A stretch of 64,000 nt of DNA from Saprospiraceae bacterium. Its GTDB lineage: Bacteria; Bacteroidota; Bacteroidia; Chitinophagales; Saprospiraceae. How positions within the stretch are numbered: position 1 is the first letter of the stretch; every line of letters starts with the position of its first letter. The notes below the pieces were generated by a model that was not told the origin of the DNA, ran no database searches, and was given only the letters and a program-made list of their open reading frames with translations. Location of the stretch: the NCBI GenBank assembly GCA_029251525.1, contig JAQXDE010000032.1, positions 1 to 64,000 on the forward strand. Direction: 5' to 3'. Shown here piece after piece: positions 35,516 through 46,500 of this stretch. The position numbers were made by a program, and so were the translations under genes.

Positions 35516-37369
35516 TTAGTGGTCCCCATTATCCTTTTCACCATCAGATAAAGGTATGATTTGGGAAATAAAATCTTTTCCATCTTTACCATAATCATAG
35601 GCCCACCGTTGAACAGCCGGAATTTTTCCAGGCCAGTTACCGTGCCCTGCTTCAATTGGAGTTGTCCACTCTAAAGTATTTGCTCCCCAAGGGTTTCTAG
35701 AAGTAACTTTTTTCCCTTTGAAGATACTGTAAAAAAAGTTTATTATAAATAGTACTTGCAATGCAAATACTACTACTGCTGCAATTGTAATGAACTTATT
35801 GATATTAGCAAAGTGAGAAAAATTCTCAAATGTATCGAATGAGTAATACCGACGAGGTACACCTGCCATTCCTAAATAATGCATCGGCCAAAATACTGCA
35901 TACGCACCAATTAATGTCCCCCAAAAATGAATTCGACCTAAGGTTTCATTCATAAATCTAGCATACATTTTAGGAAACCAATGGTATACACCTGCAAACA
36001 TTCCGAAGAAGGCTGCAACTCCCATTACAATGTGGAAGTGAGCAACTACAAAATAAGTATCGTGCATTTGGATATCAATAGCAGAATTACCTAGAAAGAT
36101 ACCTGTCAAACCTCCTGAAATGAACATCGAAACGAATCCGATACTAAATAAAGAGGCTGCATTAAATCTGATGTTACCACCATATAATGTTGCAATCCAA
36201 TTAAATACTTTTACCGCAGATGGTACTGCAATAATCAAAGTAAAGATTACGAAGAAGTTAGAGATAAATGGGTTCACTCCTGACATAAACATATGATGAG
36301 CCCATACAATGAATGACAAGAATGCAATTGCCAAGATAGAATAAACCATTGCTCGGTAACCAAAAATTGGTTTACGTGCATGTACAGAAAGTACTTCTGA
36401 AACAATTCCCATCGCTGGCAAAATAATAATATAAACCTCAGGGTGACCTAAAAACCAGAATAAATGCTGATATAGTATGGGACTACCTCCCACGTGCTCT
36501 AAAGCTTGACCACCCACAAATATTTCACTTAAGAAGAAACTCGTTTGCAATGCTCTATCACACATCAATAAGAAAAAAGCAGAGACTAAAACAGGAAAAG
36601 ATAAAATTCCTAATATCGCTGTTATGAAAAATGCCCAAATTGTCAAAGGCAATCTCCACATCGTCATCCCTTTAGTTCTTAGGTTCAATACTGTTGTTAC
36701 ATAATTGATACCACCTAATAAAACAGACACTACGAAGAATACTAAACTTACTGTCCACATCGTCATTCCTGCTCCTGATCCTGCAGACGCTTGAGATAAT
36801 GCACTTAGAGGCGGATAAGCTGTCCATCCTCCTGAGAAAGGACCTGTACTTAAAAATAAAGAGGCAAACATAATTGCTCCTGCTAAAAAGAAGAACCAAT
36901 ACGATAACATATTCAAGAGTGGCGATGCCATATCCCTTGCTCCTACTTGCAACGGGATCAGTAAATTACTAAATGTTCCACTCAGACCCGCAGTCAATAC
37001 AAAGAAAACGATGACCGTACCGTGAATTGTTACTAAGGCATAGTAAAATTCGGGTGCTAAAGTACCAACGCCATCAGCTACCGTAATCCATTTCCCTAAA
37101 ATTGGTTTTAACCACATTAAACTTTCCTCTGGAAAACCTAACTGCATTCGAAAAACCAAGGACATCATTGCCCCCATAACACCCCAAAACATTCCAGTTA
37201 TTAAGAATTGTTTTGCAATCATTTTGTGATCCTGACTAAAAATGTAAGTCGTTATAAAACCTGACTGGAACTTATCTTCATCATGATGCTCATGAAAGTG
37301 ATCATCATAACCATACTCCTCAATGAGCAAGTCCGTTTCAGAAATTTTAGTTGTTGTAATAGTAGCCAT
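35516..37369 (-). CDS. ctaD: Cytochrome c oxidase subunit I
   Basis: The 617-residue catalytic subunit, carrying the low-spin heme and the heme a3-CuB centre where oxygen is reduced and protons pumped. Landmarks: ALVTIHGTVIVFFVLTAGLSG (first heme ligand His), FWFLGHPEVYIIILPAMG (CuB His linked to Tyr), AHHMF (two CuB His), and the DTYFVVAHFHIVMG heme ligand pair. A soluble N-terminus of about 45 residues is His/Asp/Glu rich (YDDHFHEHHDEDKFQ). Placed directly between subunit II and heme O synthase. Confidence 0.96.
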   Translation of the reverse strand: MATITTTKISETDLLIEEYGYDDHFHEHHDEDKFQSGFITTYIFSQDHKMIAKQFLITGMFWGVMGAMMSLVFRMQLGFPEESLMWLKPILGKWITVADGVGTLAPEFYYALVTIHGTVIVFFVLTAGLSGTFSNLLIPLQVGARDMASPLLNMLSYWFFFLAGAIMFASLFLSTGPFSGGWTAYPPLSALSQASAGSGAGMTMWTVSLVFFVVSVLLGGINYVTTVLNLRTKGMTMWRLPLTIWAFFITAILGILSFPVLVSAFFLLMCDRALQTSFFLSEIFVGGQALEHVGGSPILYQHLFWFLGHPEVYIIILPAMGIVSEVLSVHARKPIFGYRAMVYSILAIAFLSFIVWAHHMFMSGVNPFISNFFVIFTLIIAVPSAVKVFNWIATLYGGNIRFNAASLFSIGFVSMFISGGLTGIFLGNSAIDIQMHDTYFVVAHFHIVMGVAAFFGMFAGVYHWFPKMYARFMNETLGRIHFWGTLIGAYAVFWPMHYLGMAGVPRRYYSFDTFENFSHFANINKFITIAAVVVFALQVLFIINFFYSIFKGKKVTSRNPWGANTLEWTTPIEAGHGNWPGKIPAVQRWAYDYGKDGKDFISQIIPLSDGEKDNGDH

Positions 37370-37421
37370 TATGATAATTTTTATAAGATCAAATCCAATA
37401 TAGGATTGAATTTCCGTTTTT

Positions 37422-38903
37422 TTATTGTGCTATAATTCTTATTTCTGTTCTTCTATTTTTTTGACGACCGGCATCAGTATCATTGTCACCAACTGGTTGG
37501 TCTCCACCATATCCTACAGCTTTCAATCTTCGAGAATCAATATTTTCATTTCGAACTAAATAATTGTAAACTGCATTTGCTCTTTCATCAGAGAGCTTTA
37601 AGTTAGTAGATTTTGCTCCCTGATTATCTGTATGCGCCGCTAGTTCAATTATTACATTTGGACTATTTTTTAGTTGTTCTGCCAAATTCATAATTTGATA
37701 CTTGGAAAGACTGGTTAAGGTGGCACTTTCTGTTTCAAATTCTACCTTGTCTAGAACAACTATTTTTTCCTCAGCGAGCAAAGTACTTTCGAAGTTAGTT
37801 TTAAATTCAGCAGATCGTGCTGCGTATTCTGCATCGAATAATTCATTTTTGTAAGGATCCTCATCAGAAAACCTTACTCCAGAAGTAAAATAGTTAGATT
37901 TTTGCTGGTTTAGCCATTTTTCATATTCCTCCTCTGAAACGATTTCGACTAATTTTTTCATTGCATAATGTCCCGATCCACATAGCTCAGCACAATTTAA
38001 GGCAAAATTAAAAGTCTCCCAAAGTTTCTTATCAGGGTTATTAGGATCTTCCGCTTGATATTCAGGGTATTTTGCCAAACTTTTCCTATAATCTTTTGTG
38101 GTAATTTTTGGAGTTAAATAAAAGTAAGTTGGAAGACCAGGAACTGCATCCATTTTAACTCTGAAGTGTGGCATGGCAAAGTTGTGTAAAACATCTTTTG
38201 CTGTAATTCGCACTCTTACTTTTTTACCTACCGGTAAAACAATTTTATCGGCAACTATATCATCCAGATTTTTGTCATCAGACCAGTCTTGACCAAGGCT
38301 ATTTAATCCAGTGATCATCTTATAATTCTTAGTACCAATTTTTCCATCTTGACCAGGATAACGTATAGTCCAAGAAAACTGATGGGCAGTAGCTTCGATT
38401 TCAATATCTTCATCTCCATCATCACCCATTACCTCATTCCATGCAATTAAACCGTTTACTACTAAAAAACACATTACAATAGCAGGAATCGCTGTCCAAA
38501 CTAACTCAAGTTTGGTATCATGTGGCATAAACAAAGATTTTCGGCCCCTTCTTCCTCGATACTTCCATGCGTACCAAAACAAAGCAATGTGAGTTAGTAC
38601 AAAAACGATGTAGGTGAAAAGCAAGGTAATATTGAACATTTCATCTATGGAGTCCCCATGCACAGAGGCAGAGGCATGTGGCCCATAACCTAACATCCAA
38701 TTCTTGTAATAAAGTGTTGTTGCAAGACTAAGTACTAAAAAGAGAACTAAAAAGATCATTCCAAACAATCCTTGGCGAGTATTTAAATCCTCTTGAGCGT
38801 CAGCTTCTCCTCGAATAATGGTTGCAAGTTCCGTTACTTTTCCTAACTGCACTAAAACGACAGCGGTTAAAACGATACATAAAAAGATAATTAAAAATGT
38901 CAT
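37422..38903 (-). CDS. ctaC: Cytochrome c oxidase subunit II fused to OmpA domain
   Basis: A 493-residue subunit II. Hydrophobic segments lie at about 2-20, 46-63, 92-113 and 133-153, one or two more than usual. The periplasmic CuA domain has His240 in KDVLHNF, and CAELCGSGHYAM at 304-315 supplies Cys304, Glu306, Cys308, His312 and Met315, so the site that accepts electrons is complete. Residues 381-493 are a full OmpA/Pal-type peptidoglycan-binding domain: ELAAHTDNQGAKSTNLKLSD, ERANAVYNYL, GYGGDQPVGDN and QKNRRTEIRI. The Asp in HTDNQG and Arg in SDERA that contact diaminopimelate in OmpA are kept. The fusion would tether the oxidase to the cell wall. First gene of the oxidase part of the run. 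Confidence 0.93.
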   Translation of the reverse strand: MTFLIIFLCIVLTAVVLVQLGKVTELATIIRGEADAQEDLNTRQGLFGMIFLVLFLVLSLATTLYYKNWMLGYGPHASASVHGDSIDEMFNITLLFTYIVFVLTHIALFWYAWKYRGRRGRKSLFMPHDTKLELVWTAIPAIVMCFLVVNGLIAWNEVMGDDGDEDIEIEATAHQFSWTIRYPGQDGKIGTKNYKMITGLNSLGQDWSDDKNLDDIVADKIVLPVGKKVRVRITAKDVLHNFAMPHFRVKMDAVPGLPTYFYLTPKITTKDYRKSLAKYPEYQAEDPNNPDKKLWETFNFALNCAELCGSGHYAMKKLVEIVSEEEYEKWLNQQKSNYFTSGVRFSDEDPYKNELFDAEYAARSAEFKTNFESTLLAEEKIVVLDKVEFETESATLTSLSKYQIMNLAEQLKNSPNVIIELAAHTDNQGAKSTNLKLSDERANAVYNYLVRNENIDSRRLKAVGYGGDQPVGDNDTDAGRQKNRRTEIRIIAQ

Positions 38904-39013
38904 ATCTTAAATCCTGTTTATTTCTATTCTAACAATATAGATTAAAATCTTGTTTTCGAAAACTAAGGTTTATTAGTTTGTTTTTATAAAATATTAAACT
39001 GATTTTATAAAAA

Positions 39014-40309
39014 TTATATCACGTGATGCGTTACACTTTCACCAATGTATGGATCGTTAGTAGGTGCCAATGCTGCTTCACTTAATTTTGAGAAAGTGAA
39101 ATAAATAAACATCGCTGTAAACCCTAAAAATGTTCCTAATTCCAATAACCCTGGAAGTGCATAACCTGTGACAGAACCTAATGCAGTTGCTGCATCATTA
39201 CTTCCTGCAATATTGATTAATGCACCTGGTTTAATTAAATAAAACATATCAAACCAGTGTCCGAAGAAAGTGATCGCTGCTACTAAACCGATTGTACCAA
39301 ATTTTCTTTTCGAAGAATTCCTAATTAAAATTAAGAATGGTAAAGCGAAGTTTAAGACCAAGTTCCCATAAAATAATATTGGGTATTGATCTCTCCGAGT
39401 CAAAAAGTAAATAGTTTCCTCACCATTATTAGAATACCAAATCAACATATATTGAGAAAACCAAGTGTAAGTCCAAAAAACAGAAAACCCAAATAAGTAT
39501 TTTCCGATATCATGCATATGATTTTCAGTTACGTACACAAAATATCCCCGTGATTTCAAATAAATCAACATTAACACCGTCATAGAAAGTAATCCTACAA
39601 AAAAACTTGCTGTTACATTCCAAGCATACATCGTTGAATACCAATGTGCATCTACAGACATCATCCATTGCCAAATCAAAATTGCACTTGTGAATGCTCC
39701 CCATGGAAGGAAAGCCGCCATCCAACCTCTCATTTTGTTGTGGTAAGAATAATCACCCTTTACTCCGTTATCCTCAGCTACTGAAAGTGAACGTATTCTC
39801 ATTGTTATGAAAACATATACACCGACACAAATAAGGGTAGCAAATGTATACCAGTATTTATTTAAGAAAGGTGCCTTTCCTGCAATGATTTCATCATAAT
39901 GAGGATCATTAATATCAGTCACACCATGCGCATTCCAATGATATAGGTGATGCCAGTGCATCCAAACTCCAGCAATTAAAATAAGCATCATAATTAAACC
40001 TACACCCATCCATAGTGCATAAGCTTCCCATAATCTTTTCATTCCTGAAAACCATCCACCGTAGGCTGTAATAAATGCACAGTAACCAAACATTGCAGTG
40101 AATGCCATTCCTAGGAAGAATACAACATTTTGCAAAAAGTTACTCCAAAATCGCATATGGTGGGTGGAAACTGTCTCTTCATGGCCATGATTCATGACGA
40201 CCATAGTAGCTGGTTCTACAAAATATGTGGCAGCTAAACAGATTGCGCCTAATGCCATAAAAAACATCAACACCATCTTTTCTCTACCTGTAAACGTAAA
40301 TTGATTCAT
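39014..40309 (-). CDS. actF: Alternative complex III subunit ActF
   Basis: A 431-residue integral membrane protein with about ten helices. It is the second NrfD-like membrane subunit of the quinol:cytochrome c oxidoreductase called alternative complex III. Internal features such as SVDAHWYSTMYAWNV, GKYLFGFSVFWTYTWFSQYM and FFGHWFDMFYLI are typical of ActF. It probably contributes to the quinone-binding/proton path with ActC, although in described complexes ActF lacks an adjacent heme. It follows actE by 54 nt and precedes the subunit II gene by 110 nt. Confidence 0.9.
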   Translation of the reverse strand: MNQFTFTGREKMVLMFFMALGAICLAATYFVEPATMVVMNHGHEETVSTHHMRFWSNFLQNVVFFLGMAFTAMFGYCAFITAYGGWFSGMKRLWEAYALWMGVGLIMMLILIAGVWMHWHHLYHWNAHGVTDINDPHYDEIIAGKAPFLNKYWYTFATLICVGVYVFITMRIRSLSVAEDNGVKGDYSYHNKMRGWMAAFLPWGAFTSAILIWQWMMSVDAHWYSTMYAWNVTASFFVGLLSMTVLMLIYLKSRGYFVYVTENHMHDIGKYLFGFSVFWTYTWFSQYMLIWYSNNGEETIYFLTRRDQYPILFYGNLVLNFALPFLILIRNSSKRKFGTIGLVAAITFFGHWFDMFYLIKPGALINIAGSNDAATALGSVTGYALPGLLELGTFLGFTAMFIYFTFSKLSEAALAPTNDPYIGESVTHHVI

Positions 40310-40363
40310 CTCTGAATATTATTATTTTATGATTTTAATTTTATTCTTTTTCTCACTAAAAAA

Positions 40364-41257
40364 TTAGTGGTCGTGATCTCCATGACCACCTTCCCCGGTA
40401 TGTCCCTCATCACCATCATGTCCATGACCATTTTCTTCACCGTGACCATCATCCCCTGCATATCCATCTTCTGAATGTGCTTCCTCAACATGAACCATAG
40501 CTGGTTCCGGCACCCCTCCGGGTGTTGCTGCATCATTCAAGGTGTTTCTTAAATGATTGTATTTTGTTTTTGTTTCCTTTGCTTGAAGTGAACGGATGTA
40601 ATGAATTATATTCCATCTTTCTTCATAGGAAACTTTATCTGAATAACCTCCCATTACATTTTTTCCATAAATCAATGCATGATAAAAACGTCCATTGGAA
40701 GCAGCTGTAAATTCTTCATTAATCAAATTAGCTGGTTGTGCTGGGTAAACACCTCCATCATCTCTAACTAAATAACCATTTCCATCAGCTTTATCACCAT
40801 GGCATGTTGCACAAAAAATATTGTACATCGCTTTTCCGTTTGCTAAAGCCGCCTCTGTTATTGGATAGGGATTATTGATGATTTCAGACATTGCTCTTAA
40901 TCGCTCAGGTTCTGTATCTTCATAATAATATGGAACACTACCATTTGGATTCACATTCACTCCTCTATCGGCGGCACCTGCTGGACGATTTCCTCCAGCG
41001 TATCCTCTGGGGATAGTTCCAGAGATTGGTTTACGTGGAGAGGAGAGCTCTAATAAATCTTTACCACTACCAATCTTCACACTTGCAGAATCCCAAGTGT
41101 TATAATAGTAATCAGTTAAAACATTTGCTTCATAAGCAATTGAGTGAGCCATATCAGGCATATATTCTCTTCCCGCCACCTCTGGATCAGAGGAGCACGA
41201 ACTAGCAAAAATTGCTAATGCAAAAATGAGAATGTAAATGTTCTGTTTAAAATTCAT
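40364..41257 (-). CDS. actE: ACIII cytochrome c lipoprotein ActE, His-rich tail
   Basis: A 297-residue monoheme cytochrome c. The signal peptide ends in a lipobox-like ASSC with Cys21 as lipidation site. The heme site is CATCH (Cys149, Cys152, His153), and NVMGGYSDKV supplies a candidate axial Met202. ActE and the ActA hemes carry electrons from ActB to the oxidase. The last 45 residues are unusual: acidic and Gly-rich with nine His (contains HSEDGYAGDDGHGEENGHGH), a possible metal-binding tail. It sits between actD and actF. Confidence 0.9.
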   Translation of the reverse strand: MNFKQNIYILIFALAIFASSCSSDPEVAGREYMPDMAHSIAYEANVLTDYYYNTWDSASVKIGSGKDLLELSSPRKPISGTIPRGYAGGNRPAGAADRGVNVNPNGSVPYYYEDTEPERLRAMSEIINNPYPITEAALANGKAMYNIFCATCHGDKADGNGYLVRDDGGVYPAQPANLINEEFTAASNGRFYHALIYGKNVMGGYSDKVSYEERWNIIHYIRSLQAKETKTKYNHLRNTLNDAATPGGVPEPAMVHVEEAHSEDGYAGDDGHGEENGHGHDGDEGHTGEGGHGDHDH

Positions 41258-41307
41258 TTTATATCGATTAAAAAACCAAATAATAAATTTGATTTAGATT
41301 TTAATTT

Positions 41308-41835
41308 CTAAATAGTTTTGATGTTTGTTTCCTCTGCACCTGATTCAGTTAAAAATCCTTTTAATGATTCGATTTCATCTTTTGAAGAATTGGAAACATT
41401 AAATGATAAACAAAATTTATCATCAGTAATTCGATCATCCAAAGTTGGGTTATCAGCACCTGGACCCATTCCACAAACGGTATAATAGGTAACTACCATT
41501 CCTACACAAGAAAACAAAACTGTCAACTCAAATGTAATGGGTATAAATGCAGGTACTGACCAATACGGTTTACCTCCAAAGATAATTGGCCAATCACGAG
41601 TAAACACCCAAGTCATAAATAAGAATGCTGTTAAAGTACCCAATGCACCATAAACAAATCCTGCAATATGTAACCGACTTTCTGACAATCCCATTACATC
41701 ATCTAATCCATGAACTGGAAAAGGTGTGAATACATCATGGATGTCCAAATGATCTTTTTGCGCTTTGGTAATTGCATCCATTAGCACATCCTCATCATTG
41801 TACAATCCGTATAAAACATCTTTATGTCCTTCCAT
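41308..41835 (-). CDS. actD: Alternative complex III subunit ActD (DUF3341)
   Basis: A 175-residue protein with two membrane helices (about 55-75 and 95-120) flanked by soluble ends. KDVLYGLYNDEDVLMDAITK at the N-terminus and YSVPAFIPITFELTVLFSC in the middle are the hallmarks of DUF3341, the ActD subunit of alternative complex III. It carries no cofactor and is thought to be structural. It has a gap of 50 nt to actE. Confidence 0.92.
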   Translation of the reverse strand: MEGHKDVLYGLYNDEDVLMDAITKAQKDHLDIHDVFTPFPVHGLDDVMGLSESRLHIAGFVYGALGTLTAFLFMTWVFTRDWPIIFGGKPYWSVPAFIPITFELTVLFSCVGMVVTYYTVCGMGPGADNPTLDDRITDDKFCLSFNVSNSSKDEIESLKGFLTESGAEETNIKTI

Positions 41836-41981
41836 TTTTATGAAAATTTTTAAAGTAACTCTTTATTTAAAAGTCTTGTTATTCTCTCTGTGAAAATTGA
41901 ACATGACTATTTTTTAAAACAAAACCCAGATTAATTCTTTAAAGAAAACGTCACATTTGTCGTCCACTTAAAAAACCTAGT

Positions 41982-43430
41982 TTAATGATGCTCATGCCCA
42001 ACATGCACATGGTCCGCTTCAACTGCTGCTTCTTTATAATCAACTGCTTTACGATTAACTACTCCTGTATACTGACTTCCTGAAGTTTTCAAAATACTTT
42101 TCACCTCAGCAATAGCAACTACTGGAGCTACTCTAGTAAATAGTAAATAAAGTGTAAAGAATAATCCGAATGTACCTATATAGATACCAATTTCAACCCA
42201 AGTAGGAACATAATAACTCCAACTTGATGGTAAATAATCACGAGCCAATGTAGTAACGATAATTACAAACCGCTCAAACCACATTCCAATATTAATAAAG
42301 ATTGACATAAAAAATGTTAACGTAATATTTCTTCTATATTTCTCCACCCAAAAGATTTGGGGAACCAAAACATTACAACCCATCATCCCGACATATGACC
42401 AGAAATAAATACCAGTTGCCCTATTATAAAAAGCAAATTGTTCATAAGGGTATTGAGAATACCATGAAATAAAGAGCTCTGTTAAATAGGCAACCCCTAC
42501 CATAGTAGCAGTCAACACGATTACCTTATTCATTGATTCGATATGTTGCATCGTAATATAATCTTCTAACTTGAGGACCTTTCTTGTGATAATCATCAGG
42601 GTCAATACCATAGCAAACCCTGAGAAAATCGCTCCCGCTACAAAGTATGGAGGAAAGATGGTCGTATGCCATCCAGGAATAACTGAAGTGGCGAAATCAA
42701 AAGATACAATAGTGTGTACAGAAAGAACCAAAGGTGTTGCAATACCTGCTAAGATTAAAGACAATGATTCAAATCTTTGCCAATGTTTAGCAGAACCAGT
42801 CCAACCGAAAGCAACGAAACTGTATATTTTTCTTCTTAATCCCTTTGACCGATCCCTTAATGTTGCTAAATCAGGGACTAAACCAGTGTACCAAAATAAT
42901 AATGATACAGTAAAGTATGTCGAAATTGCAAATACATCCCAAAGTAATGGTGAATTAAAGTTTACCCACAGAGGACCACGTGTATTTGGGTAAGGAAAAA
43001 TAAAAAATCCTAACCACAAACGTCCCATGTGAATTAAAGGGAATAATCCAGCACACATTACAGCAAATATTGTCATCGCCTCCGCTGCTCGATTTACCCC
43101 TGTTCTCCATTTTTGACGAAAGAGTAAAAGGATGGCAGAAATCAAAGTTCCTGCATGACCAATTCCAATCCACCAAACGAAGTTGGTAATATCCCAACCC
43201 CAACCAATGGTTCTATTCAAATTCCAAGTTCCAATTCCCATCCAGATGGTCCAAAGGATGCAGAATACACCGAAACCAAGAACGGTTACCGACAAGATAA
43301 AAGCGATAACCCAAGCTGTACTTGGAACTTTCTCTGACGGTGCACAAATATCCTCCGTGATGTCATGGTAGGTTTTGTCTCCCGTAATGAGAGTGTGTCT
43401 TAATGGAGAAATAATTGGATGATGACTCAT
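41982..43430 (-). CDS. actC: Alternative complex III subunit ActC (NrfD-like)
   Basis: The membrane subunit bearing the quinol oxidation site. The start is placed at the ATG of [14 protein letters not shown] (482 residues); an upstream in-frame ATG at 43475 would add 15 unlikely residues. About ten hydrophobic segments are visible. [20 protein letters not shown] is a strong ActC/NrfD signature, along with [23 protein letters not shown]-terminal His-rich end (HVHVGHEHH) is notable. It follows actB by about 85 nt. Confidence 0.93.
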   Translation of the reverse strand: MSHHPIISPLRHTLITGDKTYHDITEDICAPSEKVPSTAWVIAFILSVTVLGFGVFCILWTIWMGIGTWNLNRTIGWGWDITNFVWWIGIGHAGTLISAILLLFRQKWRTGVNRAAEAMTIFAVMCAGLFPLIHMGRLWLGFFIFPYPNTRGPLWVNFNSPLLWDVFAISTYFTVSLLFWYTGLVPDLATLRDRSKGLRRKIYSFVAFGWTGSAKHWQRFESLSLILAGIATPLVLSVHTIVSFDFATSVIPGWHTTIFPPYFVAGAIFSGFAMVLTLMIITRKVLKLEDYITMQHIESMNKVIVLTATMVGVAYLTELFISWYSQYPYEQFAFYNRATGIYFWSYVGMMGCNVLVPQIFWVEKYRRNITLTFFMSIFINIGMWFERFVIIVTTLARDYLPSSWSYYVPTWVEIGIYIGTFGLFFTLYLLFTRVAPVVAIAEVKSILKTSGSQYTGVVNRKAVDYKEAAVEADHVHVGHEHH

Positions 43431-43514
43431 ATTCTTATTTTTACTATTGACTTTTAAGATTGTTATTCTTTTCAATTCGATAATTGAAAAATCAATTATC
43501 GAAGGTCATTTATT

Positions 43515-46500
43515 TTAGCTTAATGATCCTTCTTTATTAATAATTTTAGCAGCATAATCAACAGATGACCTAGTATTGATCTCCTCTAAAACTTTATAAT
43601 TCAATGCAGATGCCATTGTTTTACTAATTTTACTATGCTTATCATTGATATCTCCGAAAGTAATTGCTCCTGTTGGGCAAGAAGTTTGACAAGCAGTTTT
43701 CACTTCATTATCTCTTAACCTTCTACCCTCACTCTTTGCTGTCAATTTACCTTCTTGAATTCGTTGGACACAGAAAGAACATTTTTCGATAACCCCTCTT
43801 GATCGCACGGTTACATCTGGATTCAATACCATTCGAGTCAAGTTATCTGCTCCGTAGGGAATTTCCTCACCGTTAACATCATATTGATTTACCGGGAATA
43901 AATCCGCAGTTGTATAATCTAACCAATTGAATCTTCTCACTTTATAAGGACAGTTATTTGCACAATAACGAGTACCAATACATCTGTTATAAGTCATTTG
44001 ATTCAATCCTTCTGAACTATGATTCGTTGCAGCAACTGGACATACATTCTCACAGGGTGCATTATCACAATGTTGACACATCATTGGTTGATAAACTACA
44101 TTAGGGTTTTCAACATCTCCAATGAAATATCTATCAATTCTTAACCAAGCCATTTCGTGATGACGACTCACTTCAGTTTTTCCAACAACAGGAATGTTAT
44201 TTTCTGACATACAGGCAATGGTACAAGCACTACATCCGATACATGCATTCATATCGATATGCATACCCCAATGGTGTCCTTGACTGTATAATTTATCTTT
44301 ATATTCTTCGTAAGGATAAAGCGTTTGATCATTTAAGTGTTTTGCTTTATCATGAAACTTTTCCATCTCTTTTTCAAAAGCTGGGAGTTCATTTAATTTT
44401 GCATGGAAAATTACTGAACGATTTGTAATCGCTCCTTCGTAACCATTAATACCAACTGCCTTGTCATCCACATTAACTTCCGGAGCTTCTTGTTCGAAAA
44501 CTCCCATCGTATGGTGATATTGAACACAAGCAAATTGCTCATCGTATTCTAAACTATCAGAAACCTCTGCATCAGCATAGTATCTAGTATTTCCATTTGC
44601 ATCCATGCTTAACATAGGATAAGCATTCTCCCCAACATTGACTCCACACTCACCTGAAACCGTTCTTCCGTATCCCAGCGCCATTGAGAAGGTAGCAGCC
44701 CCATCAATCATTGGCTGGCCGAAGTTAGTTGTAGCAGTTACTTTTTCAGTAGCTTCTCCAACTGTTAAGTTCACTTTATCACCTTTCCCCTTTTTAGTTC
44801 CAGTTCCAATATTTCCGTAACCTGTGAAGTGATCCGAATCGCTCCAAGTAAGTGGTACATAAAGAACATTCCCCCATGCACATCTTGAAATTGGGTCAGG
44901 CATCTCTTGTAGCCAAGGGTTATCTGCATATTGCCCATTTCCGATATTCACTGTTTCGAAAAATGAGATTTCATGTGCAGCACTCGATGGCTTATTTATC
45001 TTTCCAGCAGCAGAATTTATATCTCCCTTAAAAACATCAGTTTTTGCCTCATGAGAACCAACAAATACACCATCATGAACTGTTGCATCCCAAAATGCTC
45101 GAAAAGTATTATAAGAACTTTGTTGAGAGAACATATTTATTCTCCAATTTGCTTTTAAATATTCATAGTAAGGTTGATCCGCTGATTTATCTAGGTTTGC
45201 ACTTCCACACCAAATCAATAAACTTTCCTCTGATTGACGAGTTTTCATCAGTGGTGCAATCGTAGGCTGAACGATGCTGAAATGCCCCCGCTTTGGTTCA
45301 ACATCTCCCCATGATTCTAAAAAGTGATTAGATGGTGCGATGTATTGGCATTTAGCAGCAGTTTCATTTTTGTAACCAGACATTGAAACACGCAGTCCTA
45401 CTTTTTCCAATCCTGTTGCAAAGTCAGCAGAGTTTGGTAGATCAAATACTGGGTTAGCCTGGTCTACAAAAAAAACAGCATCAACGCCTCCACCATTCAT
45501 TTCAGCTACCAAATCTTGCACTGCTTTATCCGATCCTTGCCGTTGTAAAGAAGCTCCAGCAAATCCTAAAGTTGAACCATAGTTACCAAGCAAGTTATTG
45601 GTAGCATTTACCAAAGTTTGTTCACCAATATTATTTGAGTCAGAGACTATTAATGACTTTCCTTGGTTAGCCAACAACTCTCCAGCAACTTTTGCCAAAG
45701 CATTCTTTGCTTTATCATTTAAGCTAGGTGCTGTTACTTGACTACCGCCAGTTTTTGCAGCTACTGCATTATATAGATATGCAATAGCAGATCCTTGCTC
45801 AGAAGGTTTGATTAGAACTCTATCATCTGCATTTGAACCTGTCAAAGACATCCCTGATTCCACTTGAATATGGCGAGACATCTTAGGGTTTTTTAAATCA
45901 ATTTTTCTATTAGTTGCATAGTCTGCAGCATACTCAGTTGGAGAAACCCAAGTCCCCAAAAAGTCTGCACCGAAACTTACAATTACTTGTGCCTTTCCAA
46001 AATGATAGTTTGGGATCGATTTATCTCCAAAATCAGATTCATTGGCTTCCAACATTGCAGAACTAGAAATAGGATCATACATTACTACTTTTGTATTTGG
46101 ATATACAGCAGTGAATTCTGAAATTACTTGTTTTGCAGTCGGTGATAAAATAGTGTTACAAACTAATCGAATATTCGACTTCCCATCTAACTTCCCTTTG
46201 ATTACCGAATCCAAATCTTCCCAGCTTATTGATTCTTTATCAACAAGATTCTTTGCTCCTTTAAATCGATTAGAATCATATAAACTCAATACACTCGCTT
46301 GCACTCTTGCGCTTGTTCCTCCTTTGGAAACAGTTGACAAAGCATTACCTTCTATTTTGATTGGACGACCTTCTCTAGTTTTCACCAAAATAGAGCAATA
46401 ATCTCCACCCTGTACAAACGAACTTGCGTAGTAAGAAGCTACACCTGGTACAATTGAATCTGGTTTAGTAACGTAAGGGATCGCTTTTTTCATTGGAATT

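Noticed and set aside
42571-42993. 140-codon plus-strand open frame inside actC
   Set aside because: Lies fully antisense to a well-supported gene and its product shows no family resemblance; typical shadow frame.
46042-46401. 119-codon plus-strand frame inside actB
   Set aside because: Antisense to actB with no recognisable features.
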